From: Hylemonella sp. UBA2468
GTDB lineage: Bacteria > Pseudomonadota > Gammaproteobacteria > Burkholderiales > Burkholderiaceae_C
Length of the DNA: 7,232 nucleotides
Assembly: GCA_002342165.1 (NCBI GenBank)
Contig: DDPM01000077.1
Span: forward strand, 206-7,437
Reading direction: 5' to 3'
Positions 1-5,788 of this stretch are shown here, piece after piece. The notes under the pieces are model-generated. The model searched no databases and had not been told where the DNA came from. It saw only the letters and a list, made by a program, of their open reading frames with translations. A program made the translations under genes and the position numbers. The first letter of the stretch is position 1; the number at the start of each line of letters is the position of its first letter.

Positions 1-2334
1 GCCGACAACATCGAGCTCGACAAGAACCACGCCCACAACATCGAGGTGGTGGTGGATCGGCTCGTGGCCCGCGAGGGCGTGCAGGAGCGGCTCACCGATT
101 CGCTGCGCACGGCCCTGAAGCGCGGCGAAGGGCTGGCCCTGGTGGAGGTGGTGCCCAAGGCCGAAGAGGAGCTCCCCGAAGGAATGGAGCGGGAACGGCT
201 CTATTCGGAGAACTTCGCCTGCCCGGTGCATGGGGCGGTGATGGAGGAACTCTCACCGCGGCTGTTCTCGTTCAACAGTCCCTATGGCGCCTGTGCCGAT
301 TGCCACGGCATCGGCCATCTGCGCAAGTTCACCACCGAGCGGGTGATCCCGGATCCTTCCCTGCCGGTGTATGCGGCCGTGGCCCCCTGGGCCGAGAAGG
401 ACAACGCCTACTACTTCTCACTGCTCTATTCGGTGGGGGAGGCCTTCGGCTTCGAGATCAAGACCCCCTGGAACGCCCTCACGCCGGAACAGCACGATGT
501 GCTGCTCAACGGTTCCCGCGAGCCGATTGCGATCCAGGCCGACAGCCGTTATCGCAAGGCCCAGACCTACGTGCGCCCGTTCGAGGGGATCCTGCCGATC
601 CTGGAGCGGCAGCTGCGCGATGCCAGCGGCGAGTCGATGCGCCAGAAGCTGGAGAAGTATCTGGAGCTCGTGCCCTGCGCCAGCTGCCACGGGCTGCGGC
701 TCAAGCCGGAGGCCCTGGCGGTGCGGGTGGGGCCGTATCGCATTCACGAACTCACCAGCAGCAGCGTGGGCGAGAGCCTGCGCCGGATCGAAGAGCTGAT
801 GGGGGTGGGCGCCAGTGAAGGCGCCGAGCCCCTGCTCAACCCCCGCCAGATCCAGATCGGTGATCTGGTGCTGCGGGAGATCCGCATGCGCCTCAAATTC
901 CTGCTGGATGTGGGGCTCGACTACCTGAGCCTCGACCGCCCGGCCATGACCCTCTCCGGAGGCGAAGCCCAGCGCATCCGCCTGGCCACCCAGATCGGTG
1001 CGGGCCTCACCGGCGTGCTCTATGTGCTCGATGAGCCGAGCATCGGGCTGCACCAGCGCGACAACGACCGCCTGATTGGCACCTTGCAGCACCTGCGCAA
1101 CATTGGCAACAGCGTGCTGGTGGTGGAACACGACGAAGACATGATGCGCGCGGCCGACCACCTGATTGACATGGGCCCGGGCGCGGGTGTGCATGGCGGA
1201 CAGGTGGTGGCGCAAGGCACGTTTGACGAGGTGAAAGCCAACCCCAATTCGCTGACCGGGCGCTATTTGGCCGGCAGTTTACAAATTGCGGTGCCGCCCC
1301 AGCGGCGCAAGCCCGGCGCTCAGCAGCTGAAAATTGTGGACGCGCGGGGCAACAACCTGCAAAACGTGAGTGTGGACATTCCGGTGGGGCTGTTGACTTG
1401 TGTGACGGGCGTGTCGGGCTCGGGCAAGTCCACGCTGATCAACGACACGTTGCACAAAGCCGTGGCGCAACAGCTTTACCGTGCCCACGACGAGCCCTCG
1501 CCCGTGGAGTCCATTGAAGGCATTGAGCACTTCGACAAAGTGATTAACGTCGACCAAAGCCCCATTGGCCGAACCCCCCGCAGCAACCCCGCTACCTACA
1601 CCGGCTTGTTTACTGCCATTCGCGACCTGATGGCCGAAATGCCGATGGCCCGCGAGCGGGGCTATGGGCCGGGACGCTTCAGCTTCAACGTGGCGGGCGG
1701 GCGCTGCGAAGCCTGCCAGGGTGACGGCGTGGTCAAGGTGGAAATGCATTTTTTACCCGACGTGTACGTGCCCTGCGACGTGTGCGCTGGCAAGCGCTAC
1801 AACCGTGAAACCCTTGAAGTGACCTACAAAGGCCGCAACATTGCCCAAATTTTGGACCTGACGGTAGAGGCGGCATTCGACTTTATGCAGGCGGTGCCGC
1901 CCATTGCTCGCAAATTGCAAACCCTGCTGGATGTGGGCTTGTCTTACGTGAAGCTGGGCCAATCGGCCACCACCTTGTCGGGGGGCGAGGCGCAGCGCGT
2001 CAAACTGGCGCTGGAGCTGAGCAAACGCGATACCGGCCGCACCCTCTACATTCTGGACGAACCCACCACAGGCCTGCACTACGCCGACATTGACCTGCTG
2101 CTCAAAGTGCTGCACCAGTTGCGCGATGCGGGCAACACCATTGTGGTGATTGAACACAACCTGGACGTCATCAAAACCGCCGATTGGCTGATCGACATGG
2201 GCCCCGAAGGGGGCGCAGGCGGGGGCACCGTGGTAGGCACGGGGACGCCAGAAGACTTGGCAAACAACCCGGCGAGCTTTACGGGACGGTATTTGAAGCG
2301 GCTACTTGCGCCTAATAACCAGCATGGTCATTAA
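1..2334 (+). CDS. uvrA: UvrA, excinuclease ABC subunit A (5' partial, cross-phylum mosaic)
   Basis: UvrA is the damage-sensing ABC-type ATPase of nucleotide excision repair; it loads UvrB onto lesions in the cytoplasm. The frame is open from base 1 and gives 777 residues, so roughly 190-200 N-terminal residues, including the first Walker A, lie outside the window; the GTG at 46 is not the start. In window numbering I see a zinc site CX2H-X20-CX2C (C74, H77, C98, C101), a second Cys pair (C226, C229), the first ABC signature LSGGEAQR (318-325) and Walker B LDEP (343-346). The second ABC half has Walker A GVSGSGKST (470-478), zinc finger CX2C-X19-CX2C (569-595), signature 659-666 and Walker B LDEP at 685. 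Residues up to about 350 resemble cyanobacterial UvrA (the CPxH zinc variant is typical there). Residues after about 358 resemble betaproteobacterial UvrA, with a matching switch in codon use. Family and domains are certain; whether one organism carries this exact gene is doubtful. Confidence 0.96.
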   Translation, partial: ADNIELDKNHAHNIEVVVDRLVAREGVQERLTDSLRTALKRGEGLALVEVVPKAEEELPEGMERERLYSENFACPVHGAVMEELSPRLFSFNSPYGACADCHGIGHLRKFTTERVIPDPSLPVYAAVAPWAEKDNAYYFSLLYSVGEAFGFEIKTPWNALTPEQHDVLLNGSREPIAIQADSRYRKAQTYVRPFEGILPILERQLRDASGESMRQKLEKYLELVPCASCHGLRLKPEALAVRVGPYRIHELTSSSVGESLRRIEELMGVGASEGAEPLLNPRQIQIGDLVLREIRMRLKFLLDVGLDYLSLDRPAMTLSGGEAQRIRLATQIGAGLTGVLYVLDEPSIGLHQRDNDRLIGTLQHLRNIGNSVLVVEHDEDMMRAADHLIDMGPGAGVHGGQVVAQGTFDEVKANPNSLTGRYLAGSLQIAVPPQRRKPGAQQLKIVDARGNNLQNVSVDIPVGLLTCVTGVSGSGKSTLINDTLHKAVAQQLYRAHDEPSPVESIEGIEHFDKVINVDQSPIGRTPRSNPATYTGLFTAIRDLMAEMPMARERGYGPGRFSFNVAGGRCEACQGDGVVKVEMHFLPDVYVPCDVCAGKRYNRETLEVTYKGRNIAQILDLTVEAAFDFMQAVPPIARKLQTLLDVGLSYVKLGQSATTLSGGEAQRVKLALELSKRDTGRTLYILDEPTTGLHYADIDLLLKVLHQLRDAGNTIVVIEHNLDVIKTADWLIDMGPEGGAGGGTVVGTGTPEDLANNPASFTGRYLKRLLAPNNQHGH
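1021..1083 (+). other. Probable mosaic junction inside uvrA
   Basis: No in-frame TTG or TTA leucine codon occurs in the first 1,080 bases of the frame. The first TTG is at 1084, and TTG/TTA then recur throughout (for example 1267, 1276, 1393, 1753, 1852, 1975). Phenylalanine is TTC before and often TTT after; isoleucine is mainly ATC before and mainly ATT after. Protein similarity changes from cyanobacterial to betaproteobacterial type across the same stretch, just after Walker B LDEPSIGLHQRD. This is one of the most conserved blocks of UvrA, so a short identical stretch could have served as an assembly overlap or a recombination site. The exact breakpoint cannot be fixed by eye. Confidence 0.7.
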
Positions 2335-2533
2335 CAAAGAAGGTAAGCCCGTTGCTGCATTGGTAGATGCCCAACTTTTTGAACGCATCAGGCGCATGCA
2401 ATCCCGCTTTGATGCCTTGTTCCAACTTATGGAAGCCGGTTTTTCCAAAGTGCCTGAAGCCGAAGGCATGGCGGATATTGACGCCGCAGTGGTTCAAGAC
2501 CGACAGGCACAGCGCCAAGTTTTAGCCTGGTAG
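2324..2533 (+). CDS. Phd/YefM-type antitoxin fragment, N-terminally truncated
   Basis: The frame encodes up to about 69 residues from ATG 2324 (75 from a TTG at 2306). The part reading VINKEGKPVAALVDAQLFERIRR matches, from memory of the family, the segment after the DNA-binding N-terminus of Phd/YefM antitoxins (...GKPVAALV...). The later EAEGMADIDAAV stretch resembles the C-terminal part of proteobacterial members. About 25-30 N-terminal residues that normally carry DNA binding and dimerisation are absent, because the similarity starts right where uvrA ends. No ribosome binding site is visible before either start, and no toxin gene follows. The stop codon (2531-2533) falls in the D-loop of the adjacent tRNA fragment, so the C-terminus may also be a junction product. 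It is probably a non-functional remnant; expression of a short protein cannot be excluded. Confidence 0.55.
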   Translation: MVINKEGKPVAALVDAQLFERIRRMQSRFDALFQLMEAGFSKVPEAEGMADIDAAVVQDRQAQRQVLAW

Positions 2534-2587
2534 AACGCTACGTTCGGGACGTAGAGGCCGGAGGTTCGAATCCTCTCACCCCGACCA
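2524..2587 (+). pseudogene. 3' fragment of tRNA-Pro(CGG), 5' 13 nt missing
   Basis: These 64 bases correspond to tRNA positions A14 to the CCA end. They hold the D-loop AGCCTGGTA, the 3' D-stem strand GAAC, anticodon stem CTACG/CGTAG around loop TTCGGGA (anticodon CGG), T-arm GGAGG-TTCGAAT-CCTCT, 3' acceptor strand CACCCCG, discriminator A and encoded CCA. The loop, variable and T-arm sequences are very close to E. coli proK, which supports proline identity. The 5' acceptor strand should read CGGGGTG, but the 13 bases before A14 (2511-2523) contain nothing like it, and the 5' D-stem strand is also lost or imperfect. A tRNA 3' end without its 5' end is the classic trace left by integrase-mediated insertion at a tRNA gene (a distal att site). 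It is unlikely to be processed into a working tRNA. Confidence 0.8.
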
Positions 2588-2601
2588 TTCAGGTCAAAAC
2601 G

Positions 2602-2636
2602 AAACCCACTGACTTCTCAAAGTCGGTGGGTTTTTT
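2602..2636 (+). terminator. Rho-independent terminator after the tRNA-Pro fragment
   Basis: A 14-bp stem (2602-2615 with 2620-2633, one G-T pair) closes a CTCA loop and is followed by a run of T to 2636. It starts 15 bases after the CCA end, as expected for the native terminator of a tRNA gene. It would stop plus-strand transcription from uvrA and the scar before the toxin-antitoxin operon. The opposite strand also has T-rich sequence after the stem, so it may act on brnA read-through as well. Confidence 0.88.
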
Positions 2637-2663
2637 GTTGTTTGCTTCACATTGAAGGCAGGC

Positions 2664-2951
2664 TTATCCCTTAGCCTCGCGCAGTTTTTCGGTCAACCAC
2701 ACCTTCATCAACGACTGATAGGGCACATCGAGTTTGTTCGCTTGCTGACGGATGCCATCGAGCAGGCTGTCTGTGAGTCGCAATGAAATGCTGGTGGTGG
2801 AAGGCTTGAGGTTTTTGAACTTGGCCACCACCATCTTGGACGAGTCAAAGTACTCGGTCGCATCATTGTCTTTTGACTCCCAAAACTCACGCTCTTTTGC
2901 TTCCGAGCGGAACTTGGGCAAGGGCTTGGTCTTATTGCTAGGCTTGCTCAT
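2664..2951 (-). CDS. brnA: BrnA-like / CopG-family antitoxin
   Basis: This 95-residue protein is the likely antitoxin of a type II pair with the upstream BrnT-like toxin. It would bind and block the toxin and, as a ribbon-helix-helix DNA-binding protein, repress the shared promoter. The N-terminal part contains the PKFRSEAKEREFWES type motif common in CopG-type antitoxins. Residues about 45-90 form the expected RHH unit (STTSISLRLTDSLLDGIRQQ), followed by the PYQSLMKVWLTEKL helix. The charged, flexible N-terminal half is the probable toxin-binding part, although the order differs from classical BrnA. Its ATG lies inside the toxin gene's 3' end (14-bp overlap), and a strong ribosome binding site precedes it, which favours antitoxin excess. 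The sequence fits the CopG_antitoxin domain better than strict BrnA, so the symbol is by association with brnT. Confidence 0.87.
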   Translation of the reverse strand: MSKPSNKTKPLPKFRSEAKEREFWESKDNDATEYFDSSKMVVAKFKNLKPSTTSISLRLTDSLLDGIRQQANKLDVPYQSLMKVWLTEKLREAKG

Positions 2952-3237
2952 ATAACTGCCTCTCCTTGCGATGTTGGTCCCGGACTGAAATGACCCGAAT
3001 CAATGTGGCGCCTTGCCTGAGCGTGAAGATCACGGTCAACGCTCGTGCCTGATTGGTTTTGCCAAGTGCCAGATAGCGCCGCTCGCTTTCGCTGTGCTTG
3101 TCATCGGTACCGATGAGCAAGGGATGGTTGAAGAACACCTCTTCTGCTTCCGCTGGCGTGACGCTGTGCTTGAATTCATTTTTTCGGCTGTTGCCCGAAT
3201 CCCACTCAAACCCGACAATCAAGTCAAAGTTAATCAT
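2938..3237 (-). CDS. brnT: BrnT-like toxin (DUF497 family ribonuclease toxin)
   Basis: The protein has 99 residues, the usual BrnT length, and looks intact. BrnT toxins have a RelE-like fold and inhibit translation by cutting RNA. Family marks visible are FEWD (10-13), the K23-H24 pair followed by a short helix ending EEVF (32-35), H48-S49-E50-x-E52-R53 in the centre, and the C-terminal strand and helix IRVISVR (80-86) with E92-R93 and Y96. The gene comes first in the operon and overlaps the antitoxin by 14 bases, the typical brnT-brnA order. The ATG at 3237 has no visible ribosome binding site and sits only four bases from the operator, so the message may be leaderless. Alternative in-frame TTG at codon 6 also lacks a ribosome binding site and would still keep the FEWD core. 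Confidence 0.92.
   Translation of the reverse strand: MINFDLIVGFEWDSGNSRKNEFKHSVTPAEAEEVFFNHPLLIGTDDKHSESERRYLALGKTNQARALTVIFTLRQGATLIRVISVRDQHRKERQLYEQA
2959..2967 (-). promoter_or_regulatory. Ribosome binding site of the antitoxin gene
   Basis: On the minus strand this reads AAGGAGAGG, seven bases before the antitoxin ATG at 2951, and it fixes that start. It lies inside the last codons of brnT, whereas brnT itself has no such site. The contrast would make more antitoxin than toxin from one transcript. Confidence 0.8.
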
Positions 3238-3241
3238 CGCC

Positions 3242-3260
3242 GTATATTAAGAAAATATAC
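3242..3260. promoter_or_regulatory. Perfect inverted repeat, likely operator of brnT-brnA
   Basis: GTATATT, five bases, AATATAC: two exact 7-bp arms. It overlaps the predicted -10 box and sits four bases before the brnT start codon, the expected position for an autorepressor site bound by a ribbon-helix-helix antitoxin or the toxin-antitoxin complex. Binding is inferred from position and symmetry only. Confidence 0.7.
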
Positions 3261-3271
3261 AAAAAAGTCAA
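3244..3271 (-). promoter_or_regulatory. Sigma-70-type promoter for brnT-brnA
   Basis: On the minus strand there is a -35 TTGACT (3271-3266), a 16-base AT-rich spacer and a -10 candidate TAATAT (3249-3244). The expected transcription start then falls at or within a few bases of the brnT ATG (3237). The -10 is embedded in the inverted repeat. The -35 is a strong match (5 of 6); the -10 matches 4 of 6, so the exact spacing is uncertain. Confidence 0.55.
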
Positions 3272-3375
3272 GCCAATGGCGTGCGCTGAATCACAGGCGA
3301 CAAAGACTTGCTCGCCCTAGCGCCGCGATACCCCATCATTACGCCAGCTGATTTTTGGATACGGCACGGATAGCT

Positions 3376-4227
3376 TCAGCCCCGCGCCGCCTCCAAAACC
3401 TCCCGCGTGTGCTCGGCATCGCGGCGGGCCGCTTGGGCAAAGTCTGAGCCGCTGGAGGCGTACAAAACGGCGCGGGAGGAGTTGACGATGATGGGGCCGC
3501 TAATGGTGCGCTGCGCAGTGCCCCCCTCCACCCTCAAGCCCGCCTTAACGGTGGCAGCAGCATCGCCACCTTGGGCACCCACGCCTGGAATGAGCAAGGG
3601 CAGGGTGGGTGCGAGTTCGCGGACCCGCTCAATCTCGGCGGGGTAGGTGGCGCCCACCACCAAACCCAATTGACCGTTGAGGTTCCAAGGGCCTTGGGCC
3701 AGTTGGGCGATGTGCTCGAACACCTTGGGCTGACCAGGCACGCTGGCCAAGCGCTGGGCTTGCAAGTCGTCCCCGCCGGGGTTGGAAGTGCGACACAACA
3801 AAAACGCGCCTTTGCCGTGGTACTTGAGGTAAGGGGCTACGGAGTCCCAACCCATAAAGGGGGACAAGGTCAGGGCATCGGCGCCATAGCGCTCAAAAGC
3901 CTCGATGGCGTATTGCTCGGCGGTGTTGCCAATGTCGCCCCGCTTGGCATCCAAAATAATGGGCACCTTGGGAGCCACTTGGCGCATGTGGGCCATCAGG
4001 CTTTCTAGCTGGTCTTCGGCACGGTGGGCGGCAAAGTAGGCAATTTGCGGCTTAAAGGCCAGCACCAAATCTGCTGTGGCTTCCACGATGGCGGCACAAA
4101 ACTCGAAAATTTTGTCGCTCCGGCCTTGCAAGGCCGCAGGAAATTTGGCGGGGTCTGGATCCAACCCCACGCACAACAGCGATCGGTTTTGGCGCTCGGC
4201 CTGATGCAACTGGTCTAAGAACGTCAT
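3376..4227 (-). CDS. pyrF: Orotidine 5'-phosphate decarboxylase
   Basis: The enzyme converts orotidine 5'-phosphate to UMP, the last step of de novo pyrimidine synthesis, in the cytoplasm. The 283 residues match the longer bacterial/mycobacterial-type (group 2) decarboxylases. CVGLDPDP (19-26) is the first strand motif, the KPQIAYF segment (58-64) is the second, and the catalytic Lys-Asp array is [10 protein letters not shown] (92-101, with D92, K94, D97). Later [15 protein letters not shown] forms the phosphate-binding end. I start it at ATG 4227 rather than the GTG at 4248. The ATG overlaps the upstream oxygenase stop as ATGA, has an AGGAAG ribosome binding site four bases before it (4232-4237), and gives the usual MTFLDQL beginning. 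Translation is thus probably coupled to the oxygenase gene. I see no strong terminator in the 104 bases between its stop and the brnT promoter. Confidence 0.96.
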   Translation of the reverse strand: MTFLDQLHQAERQNRSLLCVGLDPDPAKFPAALQGRSDKIFEFCAAIVEATADLVLAFKPQIAYFAAHRAEDQLESLMAHMRQVAPKVPIILDAKRGDIGNTAEQYAIEAFERYGADALTLSPFMGWDSVAPYLKYHGKGAFLLCRTSNPGGDDLQAQRLASVPGQPKVFEHIAQLAQGPWNLNGQLGLVVGATYPAEIERVRELAPTLPLLIPGVGAQGGDAAATVKAGLRVEGGTAQRTISGPIIVNSSRAVLYASSGSDFAQAARRDAEHTREVLEAARG

Positions 4228-5291
4228 GCAGCTTCCTGCGCCAACCAACGCTCAATGACCTTGCGGGCATGCACGCCCCCAGCGTCAATGTTGAGATTGA
4301 GCACTTTACGATTGGGATAGGCCAGCAGATTGGCTTGCTGGCGTTCCAGCATTTGCAAGTCTTCGGTAAAAATTTTGCCTTGCCCCTCACGGATGGCCGC
4401 AGTAAGTGCTTTGTCTTTGGGGTTGAACTTGCGCGCCATACCCCAGAAGTACCAAATCGAGGTTTCAGTTTCGGGGGTGATCAAGTCCACCACAATGCTG
4501 GAGGCTTTTTTGTCCTCAGGGGCTTCATAGCCGCCCAAGCCGGCATGGGCCACGCCCACATCTATCATCACGTGACTGGGCGGGGTGAAGCGGCAAATTT
4601 GCCAGCGGTCCACCGGCACGTCATCGGCCAGGTTGTTGCCACGCAGGGCCAGCTTCCAAAAGGGCGGTGCCTCGATGTTTTCCATAAAGCGGCTGGTGAT
4701 GACTTCGTCCCCCTCCACACGGGTTTTACAGGGGGTTTCGTCAATTTCTTTTTGGCCAATGCTGGTGGCGTGCACATAGGTTTCGTGCGTCAGGTCCATG
4801 AGGTTGTCGATCATCAGGCGGTAATCGCACTGGATGTGAAACAGTCCGCCGCCATAAGCCCAGTCAGGGCTATTGGCCCATTCCAAGGGGTGTTTTTTCT
4901 GCTCGTCGGCTTGCGCGGGGTCGCCTGGCCATACCCAAATAAAGCCGTCGCGCTCCAGCACGGGGTAACTTTTGATGGCTGGAAAACCGCCCACCCGCTG
5001 CCCAGGCATGTGCACGGCCTTGCCGTCGTAACCCATTTCCAGGCCGTGATAGCCGCACACCAACTTGCCCTCGCACACCTGCCCCAAAGACAGCGGCGCG
5101 CCGCGGTGCGGACAAAAGTCTTCCAAGGCATGCACCTGCCCCTCTGCCCCCCGGTAAAACACAATTCGCTCGCTGCAAATGGTGCGTCCCAAAGGTTTTT
5201 CGTCAATTTCATTAGGCATACAGGCCACATACCAAGCGTTTTTGGGAAAGGTGGCAGGTTTGGATGAAATCGGAGCTGAAGATGTGGTCAT
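4224..5291 (-). CDS. vanA: Rieske non-heme iron oxygenase, VanA-like (vanillate O-demethylase oxygenase subunit)
   Basis: VanA-type enzymes oxidatively remove the methyl group of vanillate to give protocatechuate, using electrons from a VanB-type reductase. The 355 residues are family length. The N-terminal Rieske domain has C60-x-H62 and C79-x2-H82 for the [2Fe-2S] cluster. The catalytic domain carries [12 protein letters not shown] (163-174), giving N163, D166 and the iron ligands H169 and H174. Further stretches ([42 protein letters not shown]) match VanA proteins I know closely. I chose ATG 5291; an in-frame TTG at 5309 would add six residues, and neither has a clear ribosome binding site. 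No reductase gene is in the window, so the true substrate may be another methoxylated aromatic. Its stop overlaps the pyrF start, an odd partner for a catabolic gene. Confidence 0.88.
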   Translation of the reverse strand: MTTSSAPISSKPATFPKNAWYVACMPNEIDEKPLGRTICSERIVFYRGAEGQVHALEDFCPHRGAPLSLGQVCEGKLVCGYHGLEMGYDGKAVHMPGQRVGGFPAIKSYPVLERDGFIWVWPGDPAQADEQKKHPLEWANSPDWAYGGGLFHIQCDYRLMIDNLMDLTHETYVHATSIGQKEIDETPCKTRVEGDEVITSRFMENIEAPPFWKLALRGNNLADDVPVDRWQICRFTPPSHVMIDVGVAHAGLGGYEAPEDKKASSIVVDLITPETETSIWYFWGMARKFNPKDKALTAAIREGQGKIFTEDLQMLERQQANLLAYPNRKVLNLNIDAGGVHARKVIERWLAQEAA

Positions 5292-5339
5292 GAGTTTGGG
5301 GTTGTTCAATCAAGAATGAAGCGCTAACAAGCGGAGCAC

Positions 5340-5357
5340 TGCACAACATAGTGTGCA
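5340..5357. promoter_or_regulatory. Inverted repeat upstream of the vanA-like gene
   Basis: TGCACA, six bases, TGTGCA: exact 6-bp arms, centred about 57 bases before the oxygenase ATG in the only sizeable gap (68 bases) of the minus-strand gene string. It has no T-run on either side, so it is more likely a regulator binding site than a terminator. No convincing promoter boxes stand out, and the regulator is unknown. Confidence 0.4.
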
Positions 5358-5359
5358 CG

Positions 5360-5767
5360 CTATTGCCGCATGATCAACGGGTCGTCCACCTCGTGGATGT
5401 CATATACAAAGTATTCGGTCTCGCCAAAGCAGGTGGTGGGCACAAAGCGGTGCTGCTGGTAGATCAGCACCACGCGGCGTCCAGCCAAACGGTTGATTTT
5501 TTCGGCAGTGGCATCTTCGCGCACACTGAATTTGAATTTTTCCGGAATGGCGCCGGGCATGGTGACCATGGCCAGTTCACCCTCCCAGGTTTTGCAGAAC
5601 CAACCTTTTTTAGACAGCTTTTGTAAATAGCCCGACCGCTCACCTTCGGAGTAGCTGAAATGAAGCGTCAGCCACAGCCAGGCTCCGGCCAATAGCAAAA
5701 GGGTGAACACCAAAAGAAGCACAAAGCGAAGGGCTTTGGATATGAAAGCGCTGAAAGTGGGGTTCAT
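5360..5767 (-). CDS. Small conserved inner-membrane protein of unknown function
   Basis: The protein has 135 residues. One hydrophobic segment at about 13-35 (FVLLLVFTLLLLAGAW core) is preceded by K11 and R14, predicting a single-pass membrane anchor with a short cytoplasmic N-terminus and a periplasmic body. The body has a recognisable WFCKTWEGELAM block (56-67) and a TTCFGETEYFVYD block near residue 111, with cysteines C58 and C113 that could form a disulfide outside the membrane. I recall similar short proteins in Comamonadaceae and other betaproteobacteria, some carrying a misleading 6-phosphogluconate dehydrogenase label; nothing here supports that activity. It starts 21 bases after the glycosylase stop, so it is probably co-transcribed. 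No clear ribosome binding site precedes the ATG. Confidence 0.85.
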   Translation of the reverse strand: MNPTFSAFISKALRFVLLLVFTLLLLAGAWLWLTLHFSYSEGERSGYLQKLSKKGWFCKTWEGELAMVTMPGAIPEKFKFSVREDATAEKINRLAGRRVVLIYQQHRFVPTTCFGETEYFVYDIHEVDDPLIMRQ

Positions 5768-5788
5768 AAAGGGCGTGGCTTAGTGTAA

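Noticed and set aside
46..48. GTG as start of a 762-residue UvrA
   Set aside because: The frame is open to base 1 and residues before the GTG (ADNIELDKNHAHNIE) continue normal UvrA sequence; the gene is simply cut by the window edge.
418..1215. Long minus-strand ORF of 265 residues opposite uvrA
   Set aside because: It is a mirror of the GC-rich uvrA codons (His/Ala/Gln-rich product, no recognisable domain); the plus-strand UvrA motifs explain the sequence.
2511..2587. A functional tRNA-Pro
   Set aside because: The acceptor 5' strand needed to pair with CACCCCG is missing and the D-stem is only partly restorable with an extra loop base, so a working cloverleaf cannot form.
3304..3325. Short inverted repeat GGCGA...TCGCC as pyrF terminator or operator
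   Set aside because: Only a 5-bp stem with a long loop and no T-run; not distinguishable from chance.
4228..4248. GTG 4248 as pyrF start
   Set aside because: It would add seven unsupported residues and lose the fit of the AGGAAG site to ATG 4227 and the ATGA overlap.
4269..5267. Plus-strand ORF of 332 residues opposite the Rieske gene
   Set aside because: The product is a low-complexity shadow with no family features, while the opposite strand has complete Rieske and iron-binding motifs.
5340..5357. Terminator of the membrane-protein gene
   Set aside because: The stem is only 6 bp, overlaps no T-run on either strand and lies close to the next gene, so a regulatory site is the better reading.
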